Positions 1-8,070 of a stretch of 64,000 nucleotides of DNA are shown one piece after another. The number at the start of each line of letters is the position of its first letter. Position 1 is the stretch's first letter. Both the position numbers and the translations under genes were made by a program. The stretch is from assembly GCA_963830385.1 (NCBI GenBank), contig CAWHMD010000006.1, positions 62,001 through 126,000 on the forward strand, written 5' to 3'. The notes below the pieces were generated by a model, which saw nothing but the letters and a program-made list of their open reading frames with translations, searched no databases and was not told where the DNA came from. The DNA comes from Bog-532 sp963830385. GTDB taxonomy: Bacteria; Actinomycetota; Actinomycetes; Streptosporangiales; Streptosporangiaceae.

Positions 1-1
1 G

Positions 2-250
2 GATCTGAAGGTCCGGCACGGGAACATCTCCAAGCAGGGCTCGGCGTGGCTGCGGTGGGCCATGAACCAGGCCGCGCAGACCGCCAAGCGGTCCCCGGAC
101 TTCGCCGCCAGCTATGCGGCCATCACCAAACGGCGCGGGAAGAAGATCGCCACCATCGCGATCGCCCGCAAGCTGGTGACCCGCGCCTGGCACCTGCTGG
201 CCGAAATGGAACCCGGCGAAGCCAGCACGCCGCCGCTGCGGCGGCCATGA
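2..250 (+). pseudogene. IS110-family transposase, C-terminal end only
   Basis: The open frame runs in from the left edge and ends at 250. It encodes about 82 residues, including GNISKQGSAWLRWAMNQAAQ and an RGKKIATIAIARKL stretch. This is the typical end of the IS116/IS110/IS902 transposase C-terminal domain, in which a helix-hairpin-helix region precedes a basic tail. The N-terminal RuvC-like DEDD domain would lie outside the window, so it is unknown whether the element is complete. IS110 elements carry no long terminal inverted repeats, and none is visible after the stop codon. Confidence 0.8.
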
Positions 251-739
251 GAACGGGAGGGTCGCCAAGCCCCGGGTAAGCTCGCTCCTGCGGCATGAGC
301 CGGCGCCCCGCGCCGCGCTCGATCACATGACTGAGCAGCCCGGTCCCGGACACACGGTCATGGCAGCCACCCCCGCACACGGGGCGGCGCCGGATGGGTG
401 CTTGTGAGACCACTCCGCACACCAGCGCCGGGAACCAGCACACGACCCCCTGACAACCCGATACCGTGACCGGCTCCTTCCTCGCCCTCGATGATCTCCC
501 GCCGCTAGCCGGCCTCAAGCTCATTCGTCCTCGCCGCTGCGCGGCTGCGGGCGCTCCAGCTTGACCCCCCGGCCGCGCAGCGGGAAGGGACCGGGCAGCT
601 GCGAGGAAGCAGCCGCAAGAACAGTCAGCCCAGCCCGGAAACGCACGTAGTCACCGGGCCAGATCCGTACGCCCTCTTGACAGTGATGGCCCTTATGGGT
701 GCCGATGACAATATTGCATAGTTATATCGAAAGCCGATA
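251..739. other. Gene-free stretch after the IS110 end
   Basis: GC-rich sequence between the IS110 end and the Nudix-like gene. The open frames here look like shadows, without credible starts or family motifs. From about 680 the sequence becomes clearly richer in A and T up to the next gene, which suggests a junction with differently composed DNA. Confidence 0.4.
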
Positions 740-774
740 CTTCTAAATTTGAGGTCCGAGGTTCTTGGTATACT
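740..774 (+). promoter_or_regulatory. Possible promoter for the Nudix-like gene
   Basis: An AT-rich island holds a TATACT hexamer at 769-774, close to an actinobacterial -10 box and 35 bases before the start codon at 810. A weak TTGAGG lies upstream, but at non-ideal spacing. The call rests on composition and the -10-like hexamer only. Confidence 0.3.
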
Positions 775-809
775 TAGGCCTTTTGGGTCGGCGCGGCGGA
801 AGATGAGCA

Positions 810-1964
810 ATGTCAGCATGGCTATCACTAATTGCAGGTGCAGTGCTTGGCGCATTCGTAAGCCTGCTCGCCACTGTCTATCTGCAAGACCGATGGATAG
901 AGTCGAGTAAGAGACGGCGCAGACTCCGCCTTACTCGGGCAATTGCCAGGCCGTGGATCGAGGAAGATGGCCCGATAACGATCGCCGGGATCCCCACCTC
1001 CGTCTATCTGATAGAAGGGGATGGCCATCTGTCGATCGAGCCGCAAAACGTCAGGATAGACGTTCGGTCCGTGCGTGCCGAACTACCAGCATCCATTGCA
1101 GCAGCCAGGGAAAGACTTGTTCGGCAACTGGCAGCTTCGGCCCAAAGCGGCAAACAGGCTGTATCCTACTGGAACAGTGCCAACATGATCGCTCTCACCG
1201 GATATCGAATTTCGCGTACCGCCGAGCGCGAGGATTCCACCGTGCACCTGGAGGCATGCCTCAGCGACTACGCTACGTTTGCAGCCACCGTCTTGCGACT
1301 TGATGAGGAAATCGATCAGTCAACTCCCTCGACCAAGAGCAAACCAATCACCCTTCGTCAGGAGTTCTTCCCAACTAAGGATGCAGTTGCTGACGGTGTC
1401 CGAAGACCGCTTCCGTTCCTGGCTAATGGAGTTGGTATCGCTCTTCTGGCATTTTCAGACGACGGGAAAGTGCTTCTGGCGCATCGCCGAATGGAGTCCC
1501 GGGCTCGTCCAGGGGAATGCGACGTATCAGTGGTCGAGGGAATCGATACGAGCCTTGACTCGGGCGGATCCGGCAAACTCGACGTCTATGCGACGGCGGT
1601 ACGCGGTTGCCGCGAAGAACTCGGTGTGGACATATCTTCGCGCGATGTGAGCATCCTGGCGTTTGGTGTGGATATGGCTTACTATCAATGGAACTTCATG
1701 GGCATGGTGGATATTAAGCTTACCGCCAATGAGATAATTTCGCAGCACTCGCTACATGCCAAAGATCGATGGGAAGGAAGGCTGGAGCAGGTAAACCTGG
1801 ATGCCGTGACTGTCTTCGGACGCATGCGTCAGGACAAGATCTGGGACTGCGGACTTATCACAGCTTATCTGGCGCTCAGCAAGAAATGCGGCGCTCGGCA
1901 GACCAGGGAAGCCGCAGAAAAAATCTTCGGATCGCCCAGGCCTAAGGCGCCATGGCATCGATAG
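810..1964 (+). CDS. Membrane-anchored Nudix-like protein
   Basis: A 384-residue protein. Residues 1-25 form one hydrophobic helix followed by RWIESSKRRRR, an N-in or signal-anchor pattern that places the rest in the cytosol. Residues about 200-340 resemble a Nudix hydrolase: GVGIALLAFSDDGKVLLAHR precedes RGCREELGV, which fits the Nudix core REUXEEXGU except that the second position is G instead of E. The metal-binding REE part is kept. Nudix enzymes cleave nucleoside diphosphate-linked substrates; the substrate here is unknown. The middle region (about 40-190) is unrecognised. The gene is single, less GC-rich than its surroundings and lies beside an IS110 end, so transfer is likely. A role in nucleotide signalling or defence is only a guess. 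Confidence 0.6.
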   Translation: MSAWLSLIAGAVLGAFVSLLATVYLQDRWIESSKRRRRLRLTRAIARPWIEEDGPITIAGIPTSVYLIEGDGHLSIEPQNVRIDVRSVRAELPASIAAARERLVRQLAASAQSGKQAVSYWNSANMIALTGYRISRTAEREDSTVHLEACLSDYATFAATVLRLDEEIDQSTPSTKSKPITLRQEFFPTKDAVADGVRRPLPFLANGVGIALLAFSDDGKVLLAHRRMESRARPGECDVSVVEGIDTSLDSGGSGKLDVYATAVRGCREELGVDISSRDVSILAFGVDMAYYQWNFMGMVDIKLTANEIISQHSLHAKDRWEGRLEQVNLDAVTVFGRMRQDKIWDCGLITAYLALSKKCGARQTREAAEKIFGSPRPKAPWHR

Positions 1965-1968
1965 TTCT

Positions 1969-1988
1969 TACTCTTCTGCCGCCGAGCG
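1969..1988. repeat. Short direct repeat, left copy (right copy 2660-2679)
   Basis: A 20-base sequence beginning TACTCTTCTGCCGC recurs at 2660-2679 with one mismatch. The two copies bracket the small gene at 2226-2531. The repeat could be the footprint of a past insertion or a family of short intergenic repeats. No IS ends adjoin it. Confidence 0.4.
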
Positions 1989-2225
1989 GTCAGCGTGGGT
2001 GGTACAGGCCACCCTGTCGCCGAATTGGGGGCCCAGACCGGCGGTCGTCCGTACCAACATTCATCGCGAGCGGGCGACGGGCTGCGCGCTACCGTCCCGG
2101 TGAACGTTCGTGAACGCTCAGGCGGTCATCTCAACGCTCCCATCCTCCGCCGACATCCCTGGTAGTAGCACCGCGGCGGTCACCAGGTCTACGATCGGGA
2201 GCCATTCGCCCAAGGGGGGCGTGCC

Positions 2226-2531
2226 ATGAGAATGCTGCTGGAAGTCGAACTGCCACCCGACCCGTTCAACTCCATGGTCCGAGGCGGCACCGCCGGCGAG
2301 AAACTCCAAGAGATCCTCGGTGAGATCAAGCCCGAGGCCGCATACTTCACCGAACGCGACGGCCATCGCGGCGCGATTCTCGTCGTCGACGTTGCGGATC
2401 CATCCAAGGTTCCCCAGCTGGCCGAGCCGTTCTACCTGGTCTTCAACGCCCTGGTCAAATTCCGGGTGTGCATGACGCCCGAAGACCTCGGCCGGTCGGG
2501 TCTGGACGCCATCGGCAGAAAATACGCGTGA
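2226..2531 (+). CDS. Conserved small hypothetical protein
   Basis: A 101-residue cytosolic protein starting MRMLLEVELPPDPFN, with a strong ribosome binding site (AGGGGGG) a few bases upstream of the ATG at 2226. The pattern RMLLEV, KPEAAYFTERDGHRGAILVV and a C-terminal MTPEDL is what I recall from small actinobacterial proteins of ferredoxin-like alpha/beta fold, such as stress-response or GYD/DUF3303-like families. I cannot name the family with confidence. It has no catalytic signature, signal peptide or membrane segment. It stands alone, with gene-free DNA on both sides. Confidence 0.6.
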   Translation: MRMLLEVELPPDPFNSMVRGGTAGEKLQEILGEIKPEAAYFTERDGHRGAILVVDVADPSKVPQLAEPFYLVFNALVKFRVCMTPEDLGRSGLDAIGRKYA

Positions 2532-2899
2532 ACCGCTGACACCATCAGATCAAAGCGGACGCACCTGTCACCAGCCGAGCAGCGGCGCCCATGTTCCGGA
2601 CCGGCCGGATAAGGCTTCAACCGAGCTGAGCCCGACTGGACTTGCTACTCGGTCATACGTACTCTTCTGCCGCTGAGCGATGCGCACACTGCACATCGTT
2701 TCCGAGCGGGTGCCAGCCCACAATCATGGTCTTCTGCGCGGCTAACAGGGAGCTCACGTCCACGAAGGTCGGGGGCTGGTACGCAGCCTGACCTGGGTCT
2801 ATGCTCCTGCGGGAGGGTCTTCGGCCAGAGGGTGCCCGCTGTCGAGGGGAGCCAGCGGGCGGTCGGCGGAAGCTGGTGAAGAATCGAGGGGGATTCTCG
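2532..2899. other. Gene-free stretch before the GYD gene
   Basis: Intergenic DNA containing the second copy (2660-2679) of the short direct repeat. I see no convincing coding frame, RNA or terminator. The frame of the following gene remains open upstream of 2900, but the residues there do not look like protein. Confidence 0.4.
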
Positions 2900-3223
2900 A
2901 TGGCGCTATACCTGTATCAGGCCGCCTACACCCCAGAGTCGATGGCGGCTCAGATCAACGAACCGCAGGACCGGATCGAGGCAGTCAGGCCGGCGCTTGA
3001 AGCCCTGGGAGCCAAGATCCTGGTGGGCGGGTTTCCGTTCGGCGAGTATGACGTGCTGGTCATTTATGAGGCACCCGATAACACGACCGCTGCCAGCGTC
3101 GCGATGGCAATTGCCGCAGGCGGCGCGCTCAGGTCGTCCAAAACCACCCGGCTCCTCAGCGGCCAGGAATGGACTGAATCTCTGCGCAAGGCGCAAGGCT
3201 CTCAGTACCGGCCAGCGCGGTAA
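2900..3223 (+). CDS. GYD domain protein
   Basis: A 107-residue protein of the GYD family (dimeric ferredoxin-like fold), beginning MALYLYQAAYTPESMAAQI. The family-naming motif appears here as GGFPFGEYDVLVIYEAPD at about residues 42-60, followed by an alanine-rich helix (TTAASVAMAIAAGGA). The start at 2900 is chosen because a GAGGGGGA ribosome binding site lies just upstream and homology begins there. The frame is open further upstream, to 2801. GYD proteins are small and cytosolic, with no established reaction. The gene is isolated, so its context adds nothing. Confidence 0.8.
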   Translation: MALYLYQAAYTPESMAAQINEPQDRIEAVRPALEALGAKILVGGFPFGEYDVLVIYEAPDNTTAASVAMAIAAGGALRSSKTTRLLSGQEWTESLRKAQGSQYRPAR

Positions 3224-3739
3224 CGGCCGACCCGTTAGGGCCACGCCTTCCGGACCTTTTTGCCAACGGCGGGGCCAGCAAGCTCTGCGCGGGCAGCTAG
3301 CTGAAGCCGTTTATAGTGCCTCGGCTCCGCCGTCGGACCGGGTCGGTGATCCGCTTCTGCCGCGATGAGCGTCCACTGGACCAACGTCGGTGAGTTACTG
3401 GGAAGCCGAGCGGCCAGCGACCCCCGCATCGTGGCCGCTGACCGTAGCAGCGGTTCACTGCGGACCACGTAACGCGACCCCGGTCGCATAGCGTGACTGG
3501 CAGCTCCTGCAACAGCCGCGCGCCGAGCCGCCGATCTGGCGTGAGCATGAACACGAGCGACGCCGGCTTCTGTCGCTCATAACTGGGAGTTCGGCGCTCA
3601 CGTTTCCCTGGCGGCGAGCCTTGGCAAGCCGGGCGCCACCTCGCGCCCGGGCCAGCGGCGTTGGGCGCCGGGCATGGCCCGGTAGGCCGAGCTATCGGCC
3701 GGGGGTCGTTGGCGGGATGATGACATGAGGAGATGAGTG
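3224..3739. other. Gene-free stretch before the adenylate kinase gene
   Basis: About 500 bases of GC-rich DNA without a credible gene on either strand. GGAG at 3728-3731 is the ribosome binding site of the following adenylate kinase gene. Confidence 0.4.
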
Positions 3740-4414
3740 ATGCGAGTACTGATGATCGCGCCCCCGGGCGCGGGCAAGGGAACCCAGGGCGCGCTGATCG
3801 CCGCGCACTTCGACATCCCCCACATCGCGACCGGTGAACTGCTGCGCGATCACGTCGCGCGGCAGACCGCTCTCGGCCAGGCCGTTCAGGAATATCTGGA
3901 CCGCGGCGAACTCGTGCCTGACCAGATCGTACTGGACATGCTGCGGGAGGCGATGGTCGCCGCCAAGGCGGCCGGAGGCGGGTTTGTCCTCGACGGAATC
4001 CCGCGAACCATGCAACAGGCCCGCGCGGTCTATCTGATGAGTCGCGAACTCGGGATGACCGCGGATGTGGCGCTGCACCTGCAGGCCGGCGACGGGGAAC
4101 TTATGCGCCGGCTGCTCGCGCGCGCTGCGCTCGAGCATCGTTCCGACGACACGCCAGACATTATTGCCCAGCGCCTGGCCCTCTATGATGAAGTGACATC
4201 CCCCATCATCTCGTGGTACCGCGACCGCGGAATCCTGGTCTCGGTGGATGCGATGCGTTCCGCGCAGCAGGTCGGCCGCGAAATCCTGGCCGCCCTGGAA
4301 GCGATGCGCCCGTTCTTGGACCATGTGCCCGGGCAGGCACGGCTCTCCGTTGACCTCACCGGCCTGGGGGACGCGTTCGGCGCCACCGACCCCACCGTCG
4401 GCACCTCCGGCTGA
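3740..4414 (+). CDS. Adenylate kinase family protein
   Basis: A 224-residue P-loop kinase of the adenylate kinase family, expected to catalyse ATP + AMP to 2 ADP in the cytosol. The phosphate-binding loop is APPGAGKGTQ at residues 6-15. The NMP-binding part has the usual ATGELLRDHV. GGFVLDGIPRT is the conserved DGFPRT region with I in place of F. QRLALYDEVTSPIISWYRDRG matches the C-terminal helix. The LID is short and has no zinc cysteines. A C-terminal tail of about 35 residues exceeds the usual length. GTG 3737 is an alternative start. The gene is not beside secY, where the housekeeping adk usually sits, so this is probably a second, specialised copy. Confidence 0.85.
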   Translation: MRVLMIAPPGAGKGTQGALIAAHFDIPHIATGELLRDHVARQTALGQAVQEYLDRGELVPDQIVLDMLREAMVAAKAAGGGFVLDGIPRTMQQARAVYLMSRELGMTADVALHLQAGDGELMRRLLARAALEHRSDDTPDIIAQRLALYDEVTSPIISWYRDRGILVSVDAMRSAQQVGREILAALEAMRPFLDHVPGQARLSVDLTGLGDAFGATDPTVGTSG

Positions 4415-4555
4415 GCCCTCCGGTCGGCCACCAGGGCTGGCCTCGGCCCGGCATGGCCGCTGCCGGGTATCAGCCACGGCGGGACCTGCTCAGCGCCGCC
4501 GGGGAAACCGCTGGGCGGATACTCCGCGAGTCTTGACGGCCGGTTCCACCTCGAC

Positions 4556-5006
4556 ATGGACAACCCGCCCCGGGCTCGCCAGGATGGCAAGATAGACAAG
4601 GGATCGCCTGCCACCGCCAGATCCGGCGGAGCCGAGAGAATAGAACCGCCGATCGGTGCGCCGGCTGCGGCGCCGACCGCGAGCAGGACGACCGCGGCAA
4701 GGTGGTGCCCGTCGGCGAGCCGGGCGCCGAGTACGTCGGTGCCGCGATGAAGGTGAAAAACCCGAATCCGAGGCCGGGGTCGGCGAGATCGACGGCCACG
4801 CCGCACGGAAGGCCCAGTATCCGCCACGCATGCAGCACGACCAGCACCGTGTAGGCGATGCCGGCGACCCACATGAGGAAGACCGTGATGGCGTAGGCGT
4901 GGTGGTTGCGCATCGCGATCGACACGATGACGCTGGCCATGACCAGCGCGAAGTAGCCGGAATTGAGTGTCCGGATGGCCTCGCGCCCTGCCGCTGTGAT
5001 CGTCAC
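4556..5006 (-). pseudogene. Truncated, frameshifted TDT/SLAC1-type carrier
   Basis: The first third of a tellurite-resistance/C4-dicarboxylate (TDT, SLAC1-fold) carrier, 17 bases after narI and so the fifth position of the nar operon. A GTG at 5006 begins VTITAAGREAIRTLNSGYFA, matching the DLHPGYFAFVMATGI start of the complete homologue at 13438-14562. FGFFTFIA then shifts frame near 4742 to TDVLGARLADG; restoring one G in a G run joins the two frames. Past about residue 130 similarity is lost, so the gene is also truncated. In the family these are ten-helix anion channels or exporters. This copy should be inactive. Confidence 0.65.
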
Positions 5007-5023
5007 CCGGCGGTTCGGCGCGC

Positions 5024-5773
5024 TTAGTACGGGGCACCGATCCTGCGCCACTTGCGCCCGCCGGTACCCGGCTCGGAGGGCGGGGCGGGCCGGCGGCTGC
5101 GGTAGACGATGTAGGGCCGCCACAGGTACCACAGCGGGTAACTCCATGCGTGCACGAGCCGGCTGAACGGCCACAGCGCCCAGATCATCCACGCAGCGGT
5201 CGCGTGCAGCTGGTAGATGAATGGCGCGTGCGCGATCGGCTGCACGTCCGGGGAACCGATGAACAGGCCGCGGAACCACGGCGCCACGGTGGTGCGGTAG
5301 TCGTACCCGTGCCCGAGCAGGTTGATCCCGATCGTGGGGGCGATGCCGGTGAGGATCACGATCAGCAGCAGGATCAGGGTGACATAGTCGATTGGCGCGG
5401 TCGTGGCCCGCACCCGCCGTACCAGCAGCCGCCTGGTGGCCAGCACGATTACGCCGCCGATCACGAGCACCGCGGCCAGCGTCCCGGCCCCGGCGGAGAA
5501 CCACCGGTAGACGTTCTCGGGGATGCCGATCGCCTTGGTCCACCGCTCCGGGATGAGGACGCCGATCACGTGCCCGCCGATGGCGGCGAAGGTGCCGTAG
5601 TGGAACAGCGGCGACCCCCACTTGAGCATGCGGCACTCCTGCAGCTGCGTGGAGCGGCTGGTCCAGCCGAACTGGTCGTAACGCCACCGCCATACGTGCC
5701 CGACGGCGAACACTCCGAGTGCAAGGTAGGGCAGGACGACCCACCAGAACACCTCCGCCCCGGTTGCAGTCAT
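5024..5773 (-). CDS. narI: Respiratory nitrate reductase gamma subunit (cytochrome b)
   Basis: A 249-residue membrane subunit that oxidises quinol and passes electrons through two b haems to NarH. About five transmembrane helices are visible: FWWVVLPYLALGVFAVGHVW, a second around FHYGTFAAIGGHVIGVLIP, then three more. The haem-ligand histidine pattern is present in HYGTFAAIGGH and in the late helix YQLHATAAWMIWALWPFSRLVHAW. The start at 5773 overlaps the narJ stop (ATGA), so translation is probably coupled. The length is normal for NarI. It acts in anaerobic respiration with nitrate, with NarGH attached at the cytoplasmic face. Confidence 0.93.
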   Translation of the reverse strand: MTATGAEVFWWVVLPYLALGVFAVGHVWRWRYDQFGWTSRSTQLQECRMLKWGSPLFHYGTFAAIGGHVIGVLIPERWTKAIGIPENVYRWFSAGAGTLAAVLVIGGVIVLATRRLLVRRVRATTAPIDYVTLILLLIVILTGIAPTIGINLLGHGYDYRTTVAPWFRGLFIGSPDVQPIAHAPFIYQLHATAAWMIWALWPFSRLVHAWSYPLWYLWRPYIVYRSRRPAPPSEPGTGGRKWRRIGAPY

Positions 5774-6402
5774 GTCTGGGTTCCGTAACCGGTCAGGTAC
5801 TCCGGCGGGGCGAACGGCTCCAGTCCGACGTCCTCGCGCGGCGGGCCGGCCTCCCACGCGGCACGCACGAGCCCGGCCTCGCGGCGTCCCAGTCCCGGCA
5901 GCAGAGCGCATACGGCGGCGACGACATCGACGTAGGGCGTGGCCGCCTGATCGAGGGCGCGCCGCAGCAGTTCGAGGTCGGCCCGGTGCGCGCGCAGCAG
6001 GCGTTCCCCGCGCGGGGTGAGCGCGGCGAAGTCGAGCACCATGGGCAGGTAGTCGGGCAGCTCGTCGTCGCTGGGGCGCAAGCCGGCCGCCCGGTAGGCG
6101 GTCTTGAAGGTGAGCATCGACATGCCGCGCTTGCGGGTGTCGCCGTAGCGGTAGTAGCTCAGATACAGCGCGCAGCGACGGCGCAGGTCGAATGTCTCGA
6201 CGTAGTGCTGGCCTACCTTGGTCGGCGGCGTTGCGCGCAGCCAGAGCAGGAACCGTGCGAACGCGTCCCGGCTCGCTCGCGGGGAGGCCTGCGCCGCGGC
6301 CGCGTCGAGTTCGCTCATCCCCTCGAACAGCGCCGTCGTCGGGTACTGCAGCAGCACCGAGGCCAGCTTGTACGGGCTGACTGCGCCCTGGCTGGTGCTC
6401 AC
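5770..6402 (-). CDS. narJ: Nitrate reductase molybdenum cofactor assembly chaperone
   Basis: A 210-residue all-helical chaperone of the NarJ/DmsD (TorD-like) family. It binds apo-NarG and allows molybdenum cofactor insertion before membrane attachment; it is not part of the final enzyme. Diagnostic stretches are LLQYPTTALFEGMSEL near the N-terminus, GQHYVETFDLRRRCALYLSY, and LPDYLPMVLDFAAL. Length and position between narH and narI are standard. Its ATG overlaps the narH stop by four bases, and its own stop overlaps narI, so H, J and I form one coupled translation unit. Confidence 0.93.
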   Translation of the reverse strand: MSTSQGAVSPYKLASVLLQYPTTALFEGMSELDAAAAQASPRASRDAFARFLLWLRATPPTKVGQHYVETFDLRRRCALYLSYYRYGDTRKRGMSMLTFKTAYRAAGLRPSDDELPDYLPMVLDFAALTPRGERLLRAHRADLELLRRALDQAATPYVDVVAAVCALLPGLGRREAGLVRAAWEAGPPREDVGLEPFAPPEYLTGYGTQT

Positions 6403-8027
6403 GAGGTGCCTCGGCCGGGAAAGAGGCCCGGGGCGGTGTCCTGCCCGTTCCAGCCGAGCAGGTTGAAGTGTGTCCGGCCGTCGTCGGCCCGGAAGCTATG
6501 GTTCTGGCCGGGCGGGGCGGCTGGCTGATAGCTCTGGATGCCGTGCGGGCCGGCACCGCCCATGCCGGGGCCGCCGTCGGTGTCCAGGCTGCAGAACAGC
6601 TGCTCGTGCTGGCCCATCAGGGCACCGGCGTCCTCGGCGTGCGCGGGCGGGATGACGTAGCGGTCCTCGTACTTGGCGATCGCGAGCAGCCGGTAGAGGT
6701 CCTCCAGGTCCTCGGCGCTCGCGCCGACCGAGGCGGGCAGGTTCTCATCGAGATCCAGCCCGAGCTGCCCGGCCCGCTGGATCGCGCGCACGGCGGCCAG
6801 CTTGCGCAGCACCGCGCGCACCGTATCGGTCTTGCCCGCGGTGAACAGGTTGGCCAGGTACTCGATCGGGATCCGCAGTGAGTCGATCGTGGCGAAGACC
6901 TGGTCGGGGTGGCCGGGGTCGTAGCCCGCGGCATGGACGACATCGGCGACCGGCGAGAGCGGCGGGATGTACCAGACCATCGGCAGCGTGCGGTACTCCG
7001 GGTGCAGCGGCAGGGCGACCCGGTGCCGCACAGCCAGCTCGTAGACCGGCGAGCGCTGCGCTGCGGCTATCCAGTCGGCGGGGATGCCGGCCTTGGCCGC
7101 CTCGGCCTGCACCTGCGGGTCGTGCGGATCGAGGAAGACCGCGAGCTGCGCCTCGTAGAGGTCCTGCTCGTCGCGGGTGGTCGCGGCCTCGAGCACCTGG
7201 TCGGCGTCGTAGAGGAACAGGCCCAGGTAGCGCAGCCGGCCCACGCAGGTCTCCGAGCAGATCGTCGGCTGGCCGGCCTCGATGCGCGGGAAGCACAGCG
7301 TGCACTTCTCGGCCTTGCCGGTGCGGTGGTTGAAGTACACCTTCTTATAGGGGCAGCCGGACACGCACATCCGCCAGCCGCGGCAGCGGTCCTGGTCGAC
7401 CAGCACGATCCCGTCCTCTTCCCGCTTGTACATCGCGCCGGACGGGCAGGACGCGACGCAGGACGGGTTGAGGCAGTGCTCGCAGATGCGCGGCAGGTAG
7501 AACATGAAGACCTGCTCGAACTCCATCTTGACCCGGTCTTCGAGCCCGGCCAGGTTCGGGTCGCCAGTGGCATGCTCAGGGGCGCCGGCCAGGTCGTCGT
7601 CAAAGTTGCTGCCCCAGTTGACCTTCATGTCCTTGCCCGTCAGCGCGGAGATCGAGTGCGCGCTGGGGTTGCGGGTGCCCGGCGGGGCCTGGATCAGCGT
7701 CTGGTAGTCGTAGGTCCACGGGTCGCCGTAGTCATCGATTGTGGGCAGGTCGGGGTTGTAGAAGATCGTGGCCAGCTTGCGGGCCCGGCCGCCCGCCTTG
7801 AGCTGCAGGCGCCCCCTGCGGTCCAGCGTCCAGCCGCCGTGCCACCGCTCCTGGTCCTCATACCGGCGCGGGTACCCGACGCCTGGCTTGGTCTCGACGT
7901 TGTTGAAGTACACGTACTCGGTGCCCGGCCGGTTCGTCCAGACCTGCTTGCACGTCACCGAGCAGGTGTGGCAGCCGATGCACTTGTCGAGGTTCATCAC
8001 CATCGCGACCTGCGTCATGATCCGCAT
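6399..8027 (-). CDS. narH: Respiratory nitrate reductase beta subunit (iron-sulfur)
   Basis: A 542-residue electron-transfer subunit between NarI haems and NarG. All four cysteine groups are present: CIGCHTCSVTCKQVW near residue 17, CEHCLNPSCVASCP, CRGWRMCVSGCPYKK (tryptophan in place of one cysteine, as in the [3Fe-4S] site of NarH), and CTLCF with ICSETCVGR. This predicts three [4Fe-4S] clusters and one [3Fe-4S] cluster. The frame is intact and of usual length. It starts 43 bases after narG, with a GGAAGG ribosome binding site. The C-terminal DGRTHFNLLGWNG is typical of actinobacterial NarH. Confidence 0.95.
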   Translation of the reverse strand: MRIMTQVAMVMNLDKCIGCHTCSVTCKQVWTNRPGTEYVYFNNVETKPGVGYPRRYEDQERWHGGWTLDRRGRLQLKAGGRARKLATIFYNPDLPTIDDYGDPWTYDYQTLIQAPPGTRNPSAHSISALTGKDMKVNWGSNFDDDLAGAPEHATGDPNLAGLEDRVKMEFEQVFMFYLPRICEHCLNPSCVASCPSGAMYKREEDGIVLVDQDRCRGWRMCVSGCPYKKVYFNHRTGKAEKCTLCFPRIEAGQPTICSETCVGRLRYLGLFLYDADQVLEAATTRDEQDLYEAQLAVFLDPHDPQVQAEAAKAGIPADWIAAAQRSPVYELAVRHRVALPLHPEYRTLPMVWYIPPLSPVADVVHAAGYDPGHPDQVFATIDSLRIPIEYLANLFTAGKTDTVRAVLRKLAAVRAIQRAGQLGLDLDENLPASVGASAEDLEDLYRLLAIAKYEDRYVIPPAHAEDAGALMGQHEQLFCSLDTDGGPGMGGAGPHGIQSYQPAAPPGQNHSFRADDGRTHFNLLGWNGQDTAPGLFPGRGTS

Positions 8028-8070
8028 CAGCTGCCCGCCGCCTTCCGTGTCGCCGCAGCCCCGCCCGGCA

